A stretch of 64,000 bases of DNA from Clostridia bacterium (lineage in GTDB: Bacteria > Bacillota > Clostridia > Christensenellales > Aristaeellaceae): positions 40,181 to 104,180 of the forward strand of contig JAFXZO010000107.1 of assembly GCA_017541205.1 (NCBI GenBank). Reading direction: 5' to 3'. Shown piece by piece: positions 44,836 through 53,055 of this stretch (position 1 is the first letter of the stretch; each line of letters opens with the position of its first letter). The notes beneath the pieces were generated by a model that worked only from the letters and a program-made list of their open reading frames with translations, was not told the origin of the DNA and ran no database searches. The translations under genes were made by a program, and so were the position numbers.

Positions 44836-46064
44836 ATGCTGTGGTCATGCCGGGGCGGCTCCGGGGCCGGGTCTGCGCGCCGCCCTCCAAATCCCATGTG
44901 CACCGGCTGCTCCTCGCAGCCGCCCTGTGCGGGGAAGGGCAGGAAACAGCCATCCGCTGCGCCGGGGAAAACGAAGACATTGCCGCCACCGTCCGCTGCC
45001 TTTCGGCGCTGAACACGGATATTTGCAGGGAAGGCGACTGGTTCCGCGTCCGCCGCGATTCCCCGCTGCACGTTTTCGCGCCCCGCGGCGCGCTGGACTG
45101 CGGCGAGAGCGGCTCCACCCTGCGGCTCCTGCTGCCCCTGTGCGCGGCGAAACCCCGGTTTCATCCCGCGGATTACGCCATCGTTTTGACCGGCGCGGGC
45201 CGTCTGCCCAGCCGCCCCAACGGGCCGCTGCTTTCCGTGCTGCGGCGAAACGGCGCGGGAATCGAGGGCGATTTTTTGCCGCTCACGGTCCGGGGCGGGC
45301 TGCGCGCCGGGGATTATGCCCTGCCCGGCAACGTGAGCAGCCAGTATTTTTCGGGCTTGCTGTTCGCCCTGCCGCTGCTTGACGGCGGCAGCACCCTGGC
45401 CTATACCTCGCCTTTGGAATCCATGCCCTATGTGGACCTGACGCTCTCCGTGCTGCGCCGGTTTGGCGTCAGGATCGACGAAAACCAAAACGGATGGACG
45501 ATCCCGGGAAGGCAGAAGTATCTTTCTCCCGGCACGGCGGAAGCGGAAGGGGATTGGAGCGCCGCCGCTTTCTGGCTGGGCGCGGACCGCCTGGGAAACG
45601 GCGTGGCCGTGGAGGGCTTGGACCGCGCTTCCTGCCAGGGGGACAAAGCAATCGAAAAGCTGCTTTCCCAAATCGGCGGGGAAATCGACGTTTCCGACAC
45701 CCCCGATCTGATGCCCGTTCTGTCCGCCGTGGCCGCCGCCCTGCCGGCGCGGGAAACGCGCATTGCCGGCGCGGCCCGCCTGCGGCTCAAGGAATCGGAC
45801 CGCCTCGCCGCCATGGCGCAGGCGATCCGTGCGCTGGGCGGGCAGGCCGAGGAAACGCCGGACGGGCTTTTGATCCGGGGAACAAAGCTTCGGGGCGGCA
45901 CGGTGGACGGGCAAAGGGACCACCGCGTGGTCATGAGCGCCGCCGTCGCCGCGACGATGTGCGAAAACCCGGTCACCATCCTCGGCGCGGAAGCGGTGAA
46001 CAAATCCTATCCCGCTTTCTGGAAAGATTTTGAAGCGTTGGGAGGGAACGTCCATGTCGGATAA
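44832..46064 (+). CDS. aroA: 5-enolpyruvylshikimate-3-phosphate (EPSP) synthase
   Basis: Joins shikimate 3-phosphate and phosphoenolpyruvate. The 410-aa length is at the short end for the family. Motifs: CAPPSKSHVHRLLLAAALC (about 17-35; the substrate-binding PSKS), DCGESGSTLRLLLPLC (about 94-109), LTGAGRLPSRPN (about 119-130; the family more often has G(N)AGT and RPM here), and late RLKESDRLAAM (about 317-327) and DHRVVMS (about 359-365). The catalytic core looks complete. Overlaps aroB by 4 nt and aroC by 11 nt. Confidence 0.94.
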   Translation: MNAVVMPGRLRGRVCAPPSKSHVHRLLLAAALCGEGQETAIRCAGENEDIAATVRCLSALNTDICREGDWFRVRRDSPLHVFAPRGALDCGESGSTLRLLLPLCAAKPRFHPADYAIVLTGAGRLPSRPNGPLLSVLRRNGAGIEGDFLPLTVRGGLRAGDYALPGNVSSQYFSGLLFALPLLDGGSTLAYTSPLESMPYVDLTLSVLRRFGVRIDENQNGWTIPGRQKYLSPGTAEAEGDWSAAAFWLGADRLGNGVAVEGLDRASCQGDKAIEKLLSQIGGEIDVSDTPDLMPVLSAVAAALPARETRIAGAARLRLKESDRLAAMAQAIRALGGQAEETPDGLLIRGTKLRGGTVDGQRDHRVVMSAAVAATMCENPVTILGAEAVNKSYPAFWKDFEALGGNVHVG

Positions 46065-47112
46065 CAGCATGGGGGAAAAGCTGCGCGTGACGGTTTTCGG
46101 CCAGTCCCACGGCCCCGCCGTCGGCTGCGTGATCGAAGGCTATCCCGCGGGCCGTTTGATCGATCTTGAGCGGGTGCGCGCCTTCATGGCCCGCCGCGCG
46201 CCCGGGCAGAACGCCTGGAGCTCGCCCAGGAAGGAAGCGGACGAGCCGGAGATCCTTTCGGGTCTGAACGAACGGGGCCTGACCTGCGGCGCGCCGATCA
46301 CCGCCGTGATCCGCAGCACCAACACCAAATCTCAGGATTACGAAGCCCTGCGCCGCGTGCCCCGGCCCGGCCACGCGGATTATACCGCCCTATGCAGGTA
46401 CGGCCCGGCGTGGGACAACCGGGGCGGCGGGAATTTTTCGGCGCGGCTCACAGCCCCGCTGTGCTTTGCCGGGGCCCTGGCGCTCCAGCTCCTGGAAGAA
46501 AAGGGCGTAAAAGTCTGCGCGCACATCGCCCGGATCGGGCCGGTCCGGGACGCAAAGCCGGATCCGGCGCGCCCCGCCCTGCCCCTGTACGCCCCCGGCG
46601 CGTTCCCGGTGATCGATGCGGACGCCGGGGAAAGGATGCGGCAGGCGATCGAGGAAGCGCGGCAAAACCTGGACAGCGTGGACGGCGAAGTGCGCTGCAT
46701 CGCCGTCGGTCTCCCCGCGGGCCTTGGCGGGCCGTATTTTGGCGGGCTGGAAGGCAGGCTCGCCCAGGCGCTGTTCGGCATTCCGGCGGTCAAGGGCCTG
46801 GAATTCGGCGAAACGCAGCCCTTTGGCAGCGAAAACAACGACGCGTTTTGCGTGGAAAACGGCGTCGTCCGCACCAATACCAATCACGCGGGCGGCATCC
46901 TGGGCGGTATTTCCACCGGCATGCCGATCTGCTTTACCGTGCGCTTGAAGCCCACCCCTTCCATCGGGAAGCCCCAGCAAAGCGTCGATCTGGAAACGAT
47001 GGAAGAAACCACCCTCTCCATCCGGGGCAGGCACGACCCCTGCGTGGCGCCCCGCGCGGTGCCGGTCGTGGAGGCCGTCACCGCCCTTGTGTTGGCCGAT
47101 CTGCTTTTATGA
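46054..47112 (+). CDS. aroC: chorismate synthase
   Basis: Makes chorismate from EPSP with reduced FMN. The 352-aa protein shows VTVFGQSHGPAVGCVIEGYPAG (about 12-33; catalytic His in SHG), RPGHADYTALCRYG (about 103-116), DNRGGGNFSARLTAP (about 120-134), TNTNHAGGILGGISTGMPI (about 275-293) and RGRHDPCVAPRAVPVVEA (about 322-339; catalytic Asp). The ATG at 46054 follows GGGAGGG and is in the aroA end; a longer frame starts eight codons earlier. Confidence 0.97.
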   Translation: MSDNSMGEKLRVTVFGQSHGPAVGCVIEGYPAGRLIDLERVRAFMARRAPGQNAWSSPRKEADEPEILSGLNERGLTCGAPITAVIRSTNTKSQDYEALRRVPRPGHADYTALCRYGPAWDNRGGGNFSARLTAPLCFAGALALQLLEEKGVKVCAHIARIGPVRDAKPDPARPALPLYAPGAFPVIDADAGERMRQAIEEARQNLDSVDGEVRCIAVGLPAGLGGPYFGGLEGRLAQALFGIPAVKGLEFGETQPFGSENNDAFCVENGVVRTNTNHAGGILGGISTGMPICFTVRLKPTPSIGKPQQSVDLETMEETTLSIRGRHDPCVAPRAVPVVEAVTALVLADLLL

Positions 47113-47125
47113 GAAAGGAACAGAC

Positions 47126-48274
47126 ATGGAAAAAGATTTGAAGGACATCCGCAAAGAGCTGGACGCGATCGACGATCAACTGATCCGCCTTTTTTCCCAG
47201 CGCATGGATCTGAGCCGCGAGGTGGCCGCGTATAAAAAGGCGCACGCCCTGCCCATCCTGGACACGGGAAGGGAGCGCGAAATCATCAACCGGGTATCCC
47301 TGAAAGCGGGCGAAGGCCGCGAGCATTACGCCAAGCTCCTCTATCAGACGCTGTTCAGCGTCAGCAAGGCGTATCAGGCCGGCCAGCTTTTTGAGCCGAC
47401 CCTTTTGACCCGGGAATTGGAGAAAGCCGCGGAAAACGCCGCCGCGCCCATGCCCAACCGCGCCCTGGTGGCCTGCCAGGGAACGGAAGGGGCTTATTCC
47501 CAGAAGGCGACCGAGAGGATGTTTGAATTTGCGGACATCCTGTATATGAACAGCTTCAACGACGTGTTCAACGCCGTGGAAAAGGGCATGTGCCCCTTTG
47601 GCGTTCTGCCCATCGAGAACAGCACCGCAGGCAGCGTCACCCAGGTGTACGACCTGATGGAGAAGCATCATTTTTATATCGTCCGCGCCGCCCGGCAGAA
47701 GATCGAGCACCGGCTGATGGCCCTGCCCGGGGTGGAGCTGAAGGACATCCGCCAGATCGTATCCCACGAGCAGGCGCTGCGCCAGTGCGGCGCGTTCCTG
47801 GCAGAGCATCCGAACATCCGGGCGACCGCCATGGAAAACACCGCCGTTTCCGCCGCGCATGTGGCCGCGTCCGGACGGCGCGATCTGGCCGCCATCGCCT
47901 CCCAGGAGTGCGGGCCGCTCTACGGCCTGGATACCGTTGTGGAATCCGTCAGCGATACCGAAAGCAATTTCACCCGCTTCATCTGCATCGCCAAGGATTT
48001 GAAGGTGTTCCAGGGCGCGAACAAGATTTCCCTGATGCTCAGCGCTGCGCATAAGCCGGGCTCGCTCTACCGGCTGCTCAGCCTCATTTCGGTCATGAAC
48101 CTGAACCTGACCAAGCTCGAAAGCCGGCCCATGCCCGGGCGGGATTTTGAGTTCCGGTTCTTCTTCGATATCGAGGCGTCCATCCTGGATCCCGCCGTGC
48201 GCTCGCTCATCCAGCAGCTGAAAAACGAATCGGATCAATTTGCGTTCCTGGGCAACTATGAGGAGATGCGATAA
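47126..48274 (+). CDS. pheA: bifunctional chorismate mutase / prephenate dehydratase
   Basis: Converts chorismate to prephenate and on to phenylpyruvate. The 382-aa P-protein has three parts: an AroQ-type chorismate mutase (about 1-85; DIRKELDAIDDQLIRLFSQRMDLSREVAAYK), a dehydratase (about 107-285; YSQKATERMF, GVLPIENSTAGSVTQVYDLM, ESNFTRFICIA) and a C-terminal ACT domain (about 293-372; KPGSLYRLLSLISVMNLNLTKLESRPMPG). ESRP is the Phe-binding motif, so feedback inhibition by phenylalanine is expected. It supplies the mutase step to both branches. Its stop overlaps the next start (TAATG). Confidence 0.96.
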   Translation: MEKDLKDIRKELDAIDDQLIRLFSQRMDLSREVAAYKKAHALPILDTGREREIINRVSLKAGEGREHYAKLLYQTLFSVSKAYQAGQLFEPTLLTRELEKAAENAAAPMPNRALVACQGTEGAYSQKATERMFEFADILYMNSFNDVFNAVEKGMCPFGVLPIENSTAGSVTQVYDLMEKHHFYIVRAARQKIEHRLMALPGVELKDIRQIVSHEQALRQCGAFLAEHPNIRATAMENTAVSAAHVAASGRRDLAAIASQECGPLYGLDTVVESVSDTESNFTRFICIAKDLKVFQGANKISLMLSAAHKPGSLYRLLSLISVMNLNLTKLESRPMPGRDFEFRFFFDIEASILDPAVRSLIQQLKNESDQFAFLGNYEEMR

Positions 48275-49518
48275 TGGAATTTGGACTGATCGGCGAAAAA
48301 CTGGGCCACAGCTATTCTCTTTTGATCCATCAGGCGTTCGGGGATTACGATTATCAGCTTTGCCCCGTGCGCCGGGAGGACCTGCCCGCGTTCATGGAAA
48401 AGCGTTCTTTCCGGGGGATCAACGTGACCATCCCTTACAAGACCGACGTGCTGCCCTACTGCGATCAGGTTTCGGACACGGTGAAGGCCATCGGCTGCGC
48501 CAATACCCTTTTTTTTCGCGGCAGCAAGCTCTGCGCCGAAAACACCGATCTCAAGGGCTTCCTGTTCATGCTCGACCGGGCGGGCATCTCCCTGGTAGGA
48601 AAAAAGGTATTGATCCTGGGCAGCGGCGGCACCTCCCTGACCGCCCGGGCCGCATGCAGGGAGCGCGGGGCGCGGGAATGCCTGGCCGTATCAAGAAAAG
48701 GCCCCGTGACCTATGAAGCCGTCTATGAAAGCCACTTGGACGCGGACGTTGTCATCAACGCGACGCCCGTGGGCATGTACCCGAACAACCTGGTTTCGCC
48801 TGTGGATATCAAGCGCTTTTCGCATCTGTGCGGCGTCGTGGACGTGATCTACAACCCGGCGCGGACCGCGCTGCTCCTGGACGCCGGGGAGGCGGGCATC
48901 CCCTGCGCGGGCGGGCTGTGGATGCTTGCGGCGCAGGGCTGGTACGCGGCGCAGCTGTTTTTGGACCGGGAGATCCCGCGGGACAGGATCGATTTCGCGG
49001 TGCGTTCCGTTCGCCGGGCGTGCCTCAATCTGATCCTGATCGGCATGCCGGGCAGCGGCAAAACGTCGCTGGGCCGGGCGGCGGCGGAAAAGCTGGGCAG
49101 GCCGTTTGTCGATCTGGACCAGGAGATCGAAAAGCGCCACGGCCCGATCCCCGATATTTTCAAGCAGTACGGCGAAGCCAAATTCCGGGAATGGGAAACG
49201 GAAGCAGTGCTGGAGTTCGGCAAACAAAGCGGGCTGGTCATTTCGACCGGCGGCGGGGCGGTCACACGCGGGGACAACGTGCGCGCGCTTTGCCAGAACG
49301 GCGTGATCGGCTGGATCAGGCGGCCCGTGACGGAATTGAGCACGGAGGGCCGCCCCCTGTCCCAGGGCCTGGAGGCCCTGCAAAAAATGGAGGAAGAACG
49401 CGCGCCCCTGTACGCCGCGTGCGCGGATTTTTCTTTGGAAAACCGGGACACGCTGGAGGCTGGCGCGCAGAAGCTGACGGAGGGATTTTATGAAGCTGCT
49501 GATCGTGAACGGCCCTAA
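48274..49518 (+). CDS. aroE-aroK: shikimate dehydrogenase-shikimate kinase fusion
   Basis: A 414-aa fusion of two adjacent pathway steps. Residues 1-245 are AroE: GLIGEKLGHSYSLLIHQ (about 4-20), FRGINVTIPYKTDVLPYCD (about 47-65), GCANTLFFRGSKLCAENTDLKG and the NADP loop VLILGSGGTSLTARAA (about 112-127), with INATPVGMYPN. Residues about 248-414 are shikimate kinase: LNLILIGMPGSGKTSLGRAAA (Walker A about 257-264), RPFVDLDQEIEK, KFREWETEAV, VISTGGGAVTRG and RPLSQ. All key residues are present in both halves. The fusion should channel shikimate. Its 3' end contains the aroQ start (29-nt overlap). Confidence 0.95.
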   Translation: MEFGLIGEKLGHSYSLLIHQAFGDYDYQLCPVRREDLPAFMEKRSFRGINVTIPYKTDVLPYCDQVSDTVKAIGCANTLFFRGSKLCAENTDLKGFLFMLDRAGISLVGKKVLILGSGGTSLTARAACRERGARECLAVSRKGPVTYEAVYESHLDADVVINATPVGMYPNNLVSPVDIKRFSHLCGVVDVIYNPARTALLLDAGEAGIPCAGGLWMLAAQGWYAAQLFLDREIPRDRIDFAVRSVRRACLNLILIGMPGSGKTSLGRAAAEKLGRPFVDLDQEIEKRHGPIPDIFKQYGEAKFREWETEAVLEFGKQSGLVISTGGGAVTRGDNVRALCQNGVIGWIRRPVTELSTEGRPLSQGLEALQKMEEERAPLYAACADFSLENRDTLEAGAQKLTEGFYEAADRERP

Positions 49519-49918
49519 CCTGAACATGCTGGGCATCCGGGAAAAGCATCTGTACGGAACGCGGGATTATGCCGCCCTGTGCGCCTATATTCAGCAAAAA
49601 GCGAAGGAATTGGGCGTGGAAGCGGAGATTTTCCAGAGCAACCACGAAGGCGCGATCGTGGATGCTATTCAGGGCGCGTATCAGCGCGTGGACGGCATCG
49701 TGATCAATCCCGCCGCCTATACGCATACCTCCGTCGCCATCCTGGACGCGCTCAAAGCGGTGCAGGTGCCTGCCGCCGAGGTACATCTGACGGACGTGAC
49801 CAGGCGCGAGCCCTTCCGCCAGATCAGCTATGCGGGCATGGCCTGCCAGGCGCACTTCATCGGCCTTGGCTTCGAGGGATACGGAAAAGCCATGGAATGG
49901 ATGAAGGAAAACGCCTGA
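49490..49918 (+). CDS. aroQ: 3-dehydroquinate dehydratase, type II
   Basis: Dehydrates 3-dehydroquinate to 3-dehydroshikimate. The 142-aa type II dodecamer subunit has IVNGPNLNMLGIREKHLYG (about 5-23; catalytic Tyr/Arg loop), FQSNHEGAIVDAIQ (about 48-61), GIVINPAAYTHTSVAILDAL (about 69-88) and AAEVHLTDVTRREPFR (about 94-109). Last gene of the aromatic operon. With aroB, aroE, aroK, aroA and aroC present, the shikimate pathway from DAHP to chorismate is complete in one transcript. Confidence 0.97.
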   Translation: MKLLIVNGPNLNMLGIREKHLYGTRDYAALCAYIQQKAKELGVEAEIFQSNHEGAIVDAIQGAYQRVDGIVINPAAYTHTSVAILDALKAVQVPAAEVHLTDVTRREPFRQISYAGMACQAHFIGLGFEGYGKAMEWMKENA

Positions 49919-49924
49919 ACGCGC

Positions 49925-49953
49925 TTGCGCTCCGCCTTCGCCTGGTGTATCAT
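49925..49953 (+). promoter_or_regulatory. possible promoter of the secreted esterase gene
   Basis: TTGCGC (49925-49930), 17-nt spacer, TATCAT (49948-49953), ending 32 nt before the start codon. Confidence 0.4.
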
Positions 49954-49985
49954 AGGAACAGGAAACGCAGGAAGGGGGGACGGAA

Positions 49986-50708
49986 ATGAAGCGGCTGGCC
50001 GCTTGTTTTCTGATCGCGACGCTTCTTTTGGCCGTCCCTGCCCTTTCGGAAAAAGGCCATTTTGTGCGCCACGCCAAGCGCGACGGAAAAACGGATCTGC
50101 TGATCACCTATTATGTATACGAGCCGCCGGAGCTGACAGAGGGCATGCCCCTGGTCATTTATCTGCACGGCTCCAGCGAACGGGGCGACAACGCCCTGGG
50201 CAACAGCCTGCCCCTGTTTATCAAAAACGGCGATGTGCTGTGCGATCACACGCTTCTTTTGGTGCCCCAGCTGCCGCAGGCTTTGACGCGCTGGAGCTAT
50301 GTGGAGGAAACGCTGATGGAGATCATTCGGGAGGTGATCGGCCGCTACGGCGCGGATGAATCCCGGATCGCCCTGGTCGGATACAGCCTGGGGGGCCTGG
50401 GCGTCTGGGATCTGGCCGGGCATTACCCGGGACGCTTCACGCGGGTGATGCCCGTCGCGGGCAGGATCAACGATGAAATCTTTATCGACGCGTTTGAAAT
50501 GTGCCAGCTGAAAACCTTCGTCGGCACCAAGGACGAAACGGTTGATCCCAAAACCGCCATCGAATTTACCCAGGCCCTGATCGAAGCGGGATACGACGCG
50601 GAGCTTTTCCAGCTCGAAGCCACCCACAGCCAGATGCCGCACCGGGTCTTCAAGAACGAGGAAGCGCTCGCCTGGATCTGGATGGAAAAAGGCAATAAGA
50701 AGAAATAG
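49986..50708 (+). CDS. secreted alpha/beta hydrolase (PHB depolymerase/esterase-like)
   Basis: A 240-aa protein with an N-terminal signal peptide (MKRLAACFLIATLLLAVPALSEK) and an esterase fold. MPLVIYLHGSSERGDN (about 54-69) is the oxyanion-loop strand, and DESRIALVGYSLGGLGVWDLAG (about 119-140) carries the GYSLGG nucleophile elbow (Ser). Asp and His occur later in GTKDETVDP and ATHSQMPHRVF. It resembles the predicted-peptidase/phospholipase group acting on surface or environmental esters. AAGGGGGG precedes the start; a terminator follows at once, so it is a single gene. Confidence 0.85.
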   Translation: MKRLAACFLIATLLLAVPALSEKGHFVRHAKRDGKTDLLITYYVYEPPELTEGMPLVIYLHGSSERGDNALGNSLPLFIKNGDVLCDHTLLLVPQLPQALTRWSYVEETLMEIIREVIGRYGADESRIALVGYSLGGLGVWDLAGHYPGRFTRVMPVAGRINDEIFIDAFEMCQLKTFVGTKDETVDPKTAIEFTQALIEAGYDAELFQLEATHSQMPHRVFKNEEALAWIWMEKGNKKK

Positions 50709-50710
50709 AA

Positions 50711-50733
50711 AAACCGCCCTGCGGCGGCTTTTT
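50711..50733. terminator. bidirectional terminator after the esterase gene
   Basis: CCGCC (50714-50718) pairs with GGCGG (50723-50727), loop CTGC, with A-rich sequence on the left and CTTTTTC on the right. It separates convergent genes. Confidence 0.65.
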
Positions 50734-50760
50734 CTGTCTGCGCTGGTTTTCAAATTCTGT

Positions 50761-51516
50761 TTATTTTATCCCGTCTTCCACGATCAGGGCGGCGATTTCC
50801 CTGCCTTCGCCCCAGCGGATGTGATGCGGCTTATCGCCGACGCCAAGGGAGAGATGGAGCAGGGCGATGCCGATATCCAGCCCCGCGCCGGAGCGGGCGG
50901 AGGAAAGGGACAGGGTGCGGCCCGCGTACGTCAATCGCCAGGGCTGCAGATTGACGGCGGATGGCGCGACGCGGACGCATTCCGCCGCGTTATACGCCCA
51001 AAGCGGCCAATCCGTCGGATCGGGCGAGCAGATTTCGGAAAGGCGCTTGCGTTTGCGGGAGCCGCCGCTTTCGCCGGGGATGCCGAAAGCGATCACGGCC
51101 CTGATTTTTTCGCCTTCCTCCAGGGGCACGTTCACCCCGCCGCGCTTGAACGCCGCCACCCAGCAGGTGCCAAGGCCCAGGGCAGCGGCTTCCAGCACGA
51201 ACGCTTCGCCGCTCACGCCCGCGTGGATCAGGGCGTTTGGCACCGCGTCGTCCACGATCACGGCGGCGTATTTCCTTGTGCCCCGGATCGGGTCCACAAA
51301 GGGCAGATGGCGGTAAAGCTCGGCGTCCTGCGCGTCGCCAAGCGCGAGGCGCACCCCGGGCAGCGCGACCCGCGCGGCGGTATACGAAAGGGCGCTGAGC
51401 GCCTCTACCCCCGGGTCGCCCAGATAGGTCCTCACGCTGCGCCGTCCGGAAACGGCGGAAAGATAGCGCTCGCGCTGGGTGGGAGAAAAGAAACCGTTGA
51501 TCGCGCAGGCGTCCAT
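50761..51516 (-). CDS. nitroreductase-family protein
   Basis: A 251-aa FMN-binding, NAD(P)H-using oxidoreductase-type protein. AVSGRRSVRTYLGD (about 21-34) is the flavin-phosphate RxSxRxF-like motif, and SGEAFVLEAAALGLGTCWVAAFK (about 102-124) the second flavin segment. RVAPSAVNLQPWRLTYAG (about 185-202) is the SxxNxQPW motif, here near the C-terminus, the order of the Nitroreductase_2/TM-type subgroup. The substrate is unknown. Strong Shine-Dalgarno AGGGAGGG. Promoter at 51558-51586. Confidence 0.82.
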   Translation of the reverse strand: MDACAINGFFSPTQRERYLSAVSGRRSVRTYLGDPGVEALSALSYTAARVALPGVRLALGDAQDAELYRHLPFVDPIRGTRKYAAVIVDDAVPNALIHAGVSGEAFVLEAAALGLGTCWVAAFKRGGVNVPLEEGEKIRAVIAFGIPGESGGSRKRKRLSEICSPDPTDWPLWAYNAAECVRVAPSAVNLQPWRLTYAGRTLSLSSARSGAGLDIGIALLHLSLGVGDKPHHIRWGEGREIAALIVEDGIK

Positions 51517-51557
51517 GGGGGATGCCCTCCCTTATCAGACAAAATCGATCCGCGGCC

Positions 51558-51586
51558 ATTATACCCTTTCTCCGCCGCGCCGTCAA
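51558..51586 (-). promoter_or_regulatory. promoter of the nitroreductase gene
   Basis: Minus strand: TTGACG (51581-51586), 17-nt spacer, TATAAT (51558-51563). It diverges from the FAD synthetase promoter. Confidence 0.7.
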
Positions 51587-51606
51587 GGAAAGGCGCGCCG
51601 GATAAG

Positions 51607-51635
51607 TTGCGTATCCGCGGTTTCTATGGTAAAAT
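51607..51635 (+). promoter_or_regulatory. promoter of the FAD synthetase-like gene
   Basis: TTGCGT (51607-51612), 17-nt spacer, TAAAAT (51630-51635). No FMN riboswitch is visible in the 60-nt leader. Confidence 0.5.
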
Positions 51636-51695
51636 ACGCAGGAAGGCGCTTCCGGAGAGAAAAGGCAGGAGGCGCGCGTACGGAAGGGGATCGGC

Positions 51696-52244
51696 ATGGC
51701 GGAAGCAAACGCGCCCTGCGTGGCGTGCCTGGGCTTTTTCGACGGGGTGCACCGGGGCCATCTGCAATTGCTCAAAACCGCGAGAAAAGCGGCGGATCAG
51801 GAGGGCCTTACGGTTTGCGTGCATACGTTTGACCGCGCGCCGGGGGATAAGGATTTCGCGCTGACCACCCTGGAGGAACGCAAAAAACTGCTTCTTGCCG
51901 CCGGGGCGGATCAGGTCTGGGTGAGCGATTTTGACGAGCGGATGCGGCATATGAGCGGCGAGGAGTTTTTTCAAAAGGTCGTGCTGGGGCAGTTGAACGC
52001 CCGCCACGTCGTCTGCGGGGACGATCACCGCTTCGGCTATCGCGGCGCGTGCGGCGTAAAGGAGCTTCGGGCCATGTGCGAAAAGGCGGGCGTCCTGCTG
52101 AGCGTGGTCCCGCCCGTTACGCTGGAAAACGGCGAAAGGATCTCCAGCACCGCGGTGCGCCGCGCCATCATGAACGGCGATATCGCCCTGGCGGAGCGGA
52201 TGCTCGGCAGAAAAATGCTTGCCTTATCGGGAAAAACAGAGTAA
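51696..52244 (+). CDS. RibF-like FAD synthetase domain protein lacking riboflavin kinase
   Basis: A 182-aa nucleotidyltransferase that matches only the N-terminal half of RibF. CLGFFDGVHRGHLQLLKTA (about 10-28) is the FDGVHxGH adenylyltransferase motif, VVCGDDHRFGYRGACGVKELRA (about 103-124) the GxDFxFG-like loop (here GDDHRFG), and ISSTAVRRAIMNGDIALAERMLGR (about 150-173) the ISSTxIR motif. RibF normally continues for about 130 residues into a riboflavin kinase; here the frame stops after the adenylylation domain, with no kinase ORF following. It may make FAD from FMN supplied by another enzyme, or use a different substrate. AAGGGG precedes the start. Confidence 0.85.
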   Translation: MAEANAPCVACLGFFDGVHRGHLQLLKTARKAADQEGLTVCVHTFDRAPGDKDFALTTLEERKKLLLAAGADQVWVSDFDERMRHMSGEEFFQKVVLGQLNARHVVCGDDHRFGYRGACGVKELRAMCEKAGVLLSVVPPVTLENGERISSTAVRRAIMNGDIALAERMLGRKMLALSGKTE

Positions 52245-52285
52245 AATATACACAAGCATCATTATATGGAACGGAGGAATGAAAA

Positions 52286-52843
52286 ATGTATCGCGCCGTG
52301 ATTGACAACGCTAAAACGAAAATGGAAAAGACCCGGGAATTCTATCAAAAGGATATGCTCTCCCTGCGCGCGGGCCGCGCGAACCCCCAGATCCTGGACA
52401 GGATCATGGTGGATTATTATGGGACGTCCACGCCGCTTAAGCAAATGGGCAACATCAACAGCCCCGAACCGCGGCTTTTGACCATCTCCCTGTGGGATCC
52501 CAAGGCCATTCCGCTGGTGGAAAAGGCCATCCAGAAGAGCGATCTGGGCATGAACCCCTCCAACGACGGCAAGGTGATCCGCCTGATCGTGCCCGAGCTC
52601 AACGAAGAGCGCCGCAAGGAGCTGACCAAGATCGTGCGCAAGGGCGCCGAGGAAGCCAAGGTCGCCATGCGCAATACCCGCCGCGACGCGATGGAGCAGA
52701 TCAAGAAGCTCAAGAAGGATTCCCAGATCACCGAGGACGACCAGCGCAAGGCGGAAGAAGATTTGCAAAAGCAGACGGACAGCATGATCAAAGAAGTGGA
52801 CAAAATCGCCGCTGAAAAGGAAAAGGAGATCATGGAGGTCTGA
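52286..52843 (+). CDS. frr: ribosome recycling factor
   Basis: Releases ribosomes from mRNA after termination, with EF-G. The 185-aa length is exact for the family. The L-shaped helical protein is recognised by SLRAGRANPQILDRIMVDYYG (about 27-47; RAGRA), VPELNEERRKELTKIVRKGAEEAKVAMRNTRRDA (about 108-141) and the long helical tail. ACGGAGGAATG precedes the start. It heads the frr-uppS-cdsA-dxr-rseP-ispG-polC series common to Firmicutes; the usual upstream pyrH and tsf are replaced here by the RibF-like gene. Confidence 0.98.
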   Translation: MYRAVIDNAKTKMEKTREFYQKDMLSLRAGRANPQILDRIMVDYYGTSTPLKQMGNINSPEPRLLTISLWDPKAIPLVEKAIQKSDLGMNPSNDGKVIRLIVPELNEERRKELTKIVRKGAEEAKVAMRNTRRDAMEQIKKLKKDSQITEDDQRKAEEDLQKQTDSMIKEVDKIAAEKEKEIMEV

Positions 52844-53055
52844 TGCTCGGCTTATTGGGGCTTCCGGTGGAGGAAGCCCTTTCTTCCCTGCCGGACGGTT
52901 CGCCGCGCCCTGAGATCCTGGAGATCTCCGCCCCGCTCAGGGACGGGGAAAAACGCGCGTCAGGCACGCTCCGCCTGCTTTCCTGCCGCGAGGGCGTATG
53001 GATCGCCGCCCGGTTTTTGGATCAAGACCCGCCTGCGCAGAAAGAGGAAACATGA
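52843..53055 (+). CDS. small protein of unknown function between frr and uppS
   Basis: A 70-aa ORF whose ATG overlaps the frr stop (TGATG) and whose stop overlaps the uppS start (ATGA); such double coupling argues that it is translated. It contains a Leu/Pro-rich start (MLGLLGLPVEEALSSLP) and a strand-rich core (LRLLSCREGVWIAARFLD). It carries no recognisable domain and no signal peptide. Comparison with related frr-uppS intervals would show whether it is conserved. Confidence 0.65.
   Translation: MLGLLGLPVEEALSSLPDGSPRPEILEISAPLRDGEKRASGTLRLLSCREGVWIAARFLDQDPPAQKEET

Noticed and set aside
51636-51695. FMN riboswitch before the FAD synthetase-like gene
   Set aside because: The leader is 60 nt, too short for an FMN aptamer.
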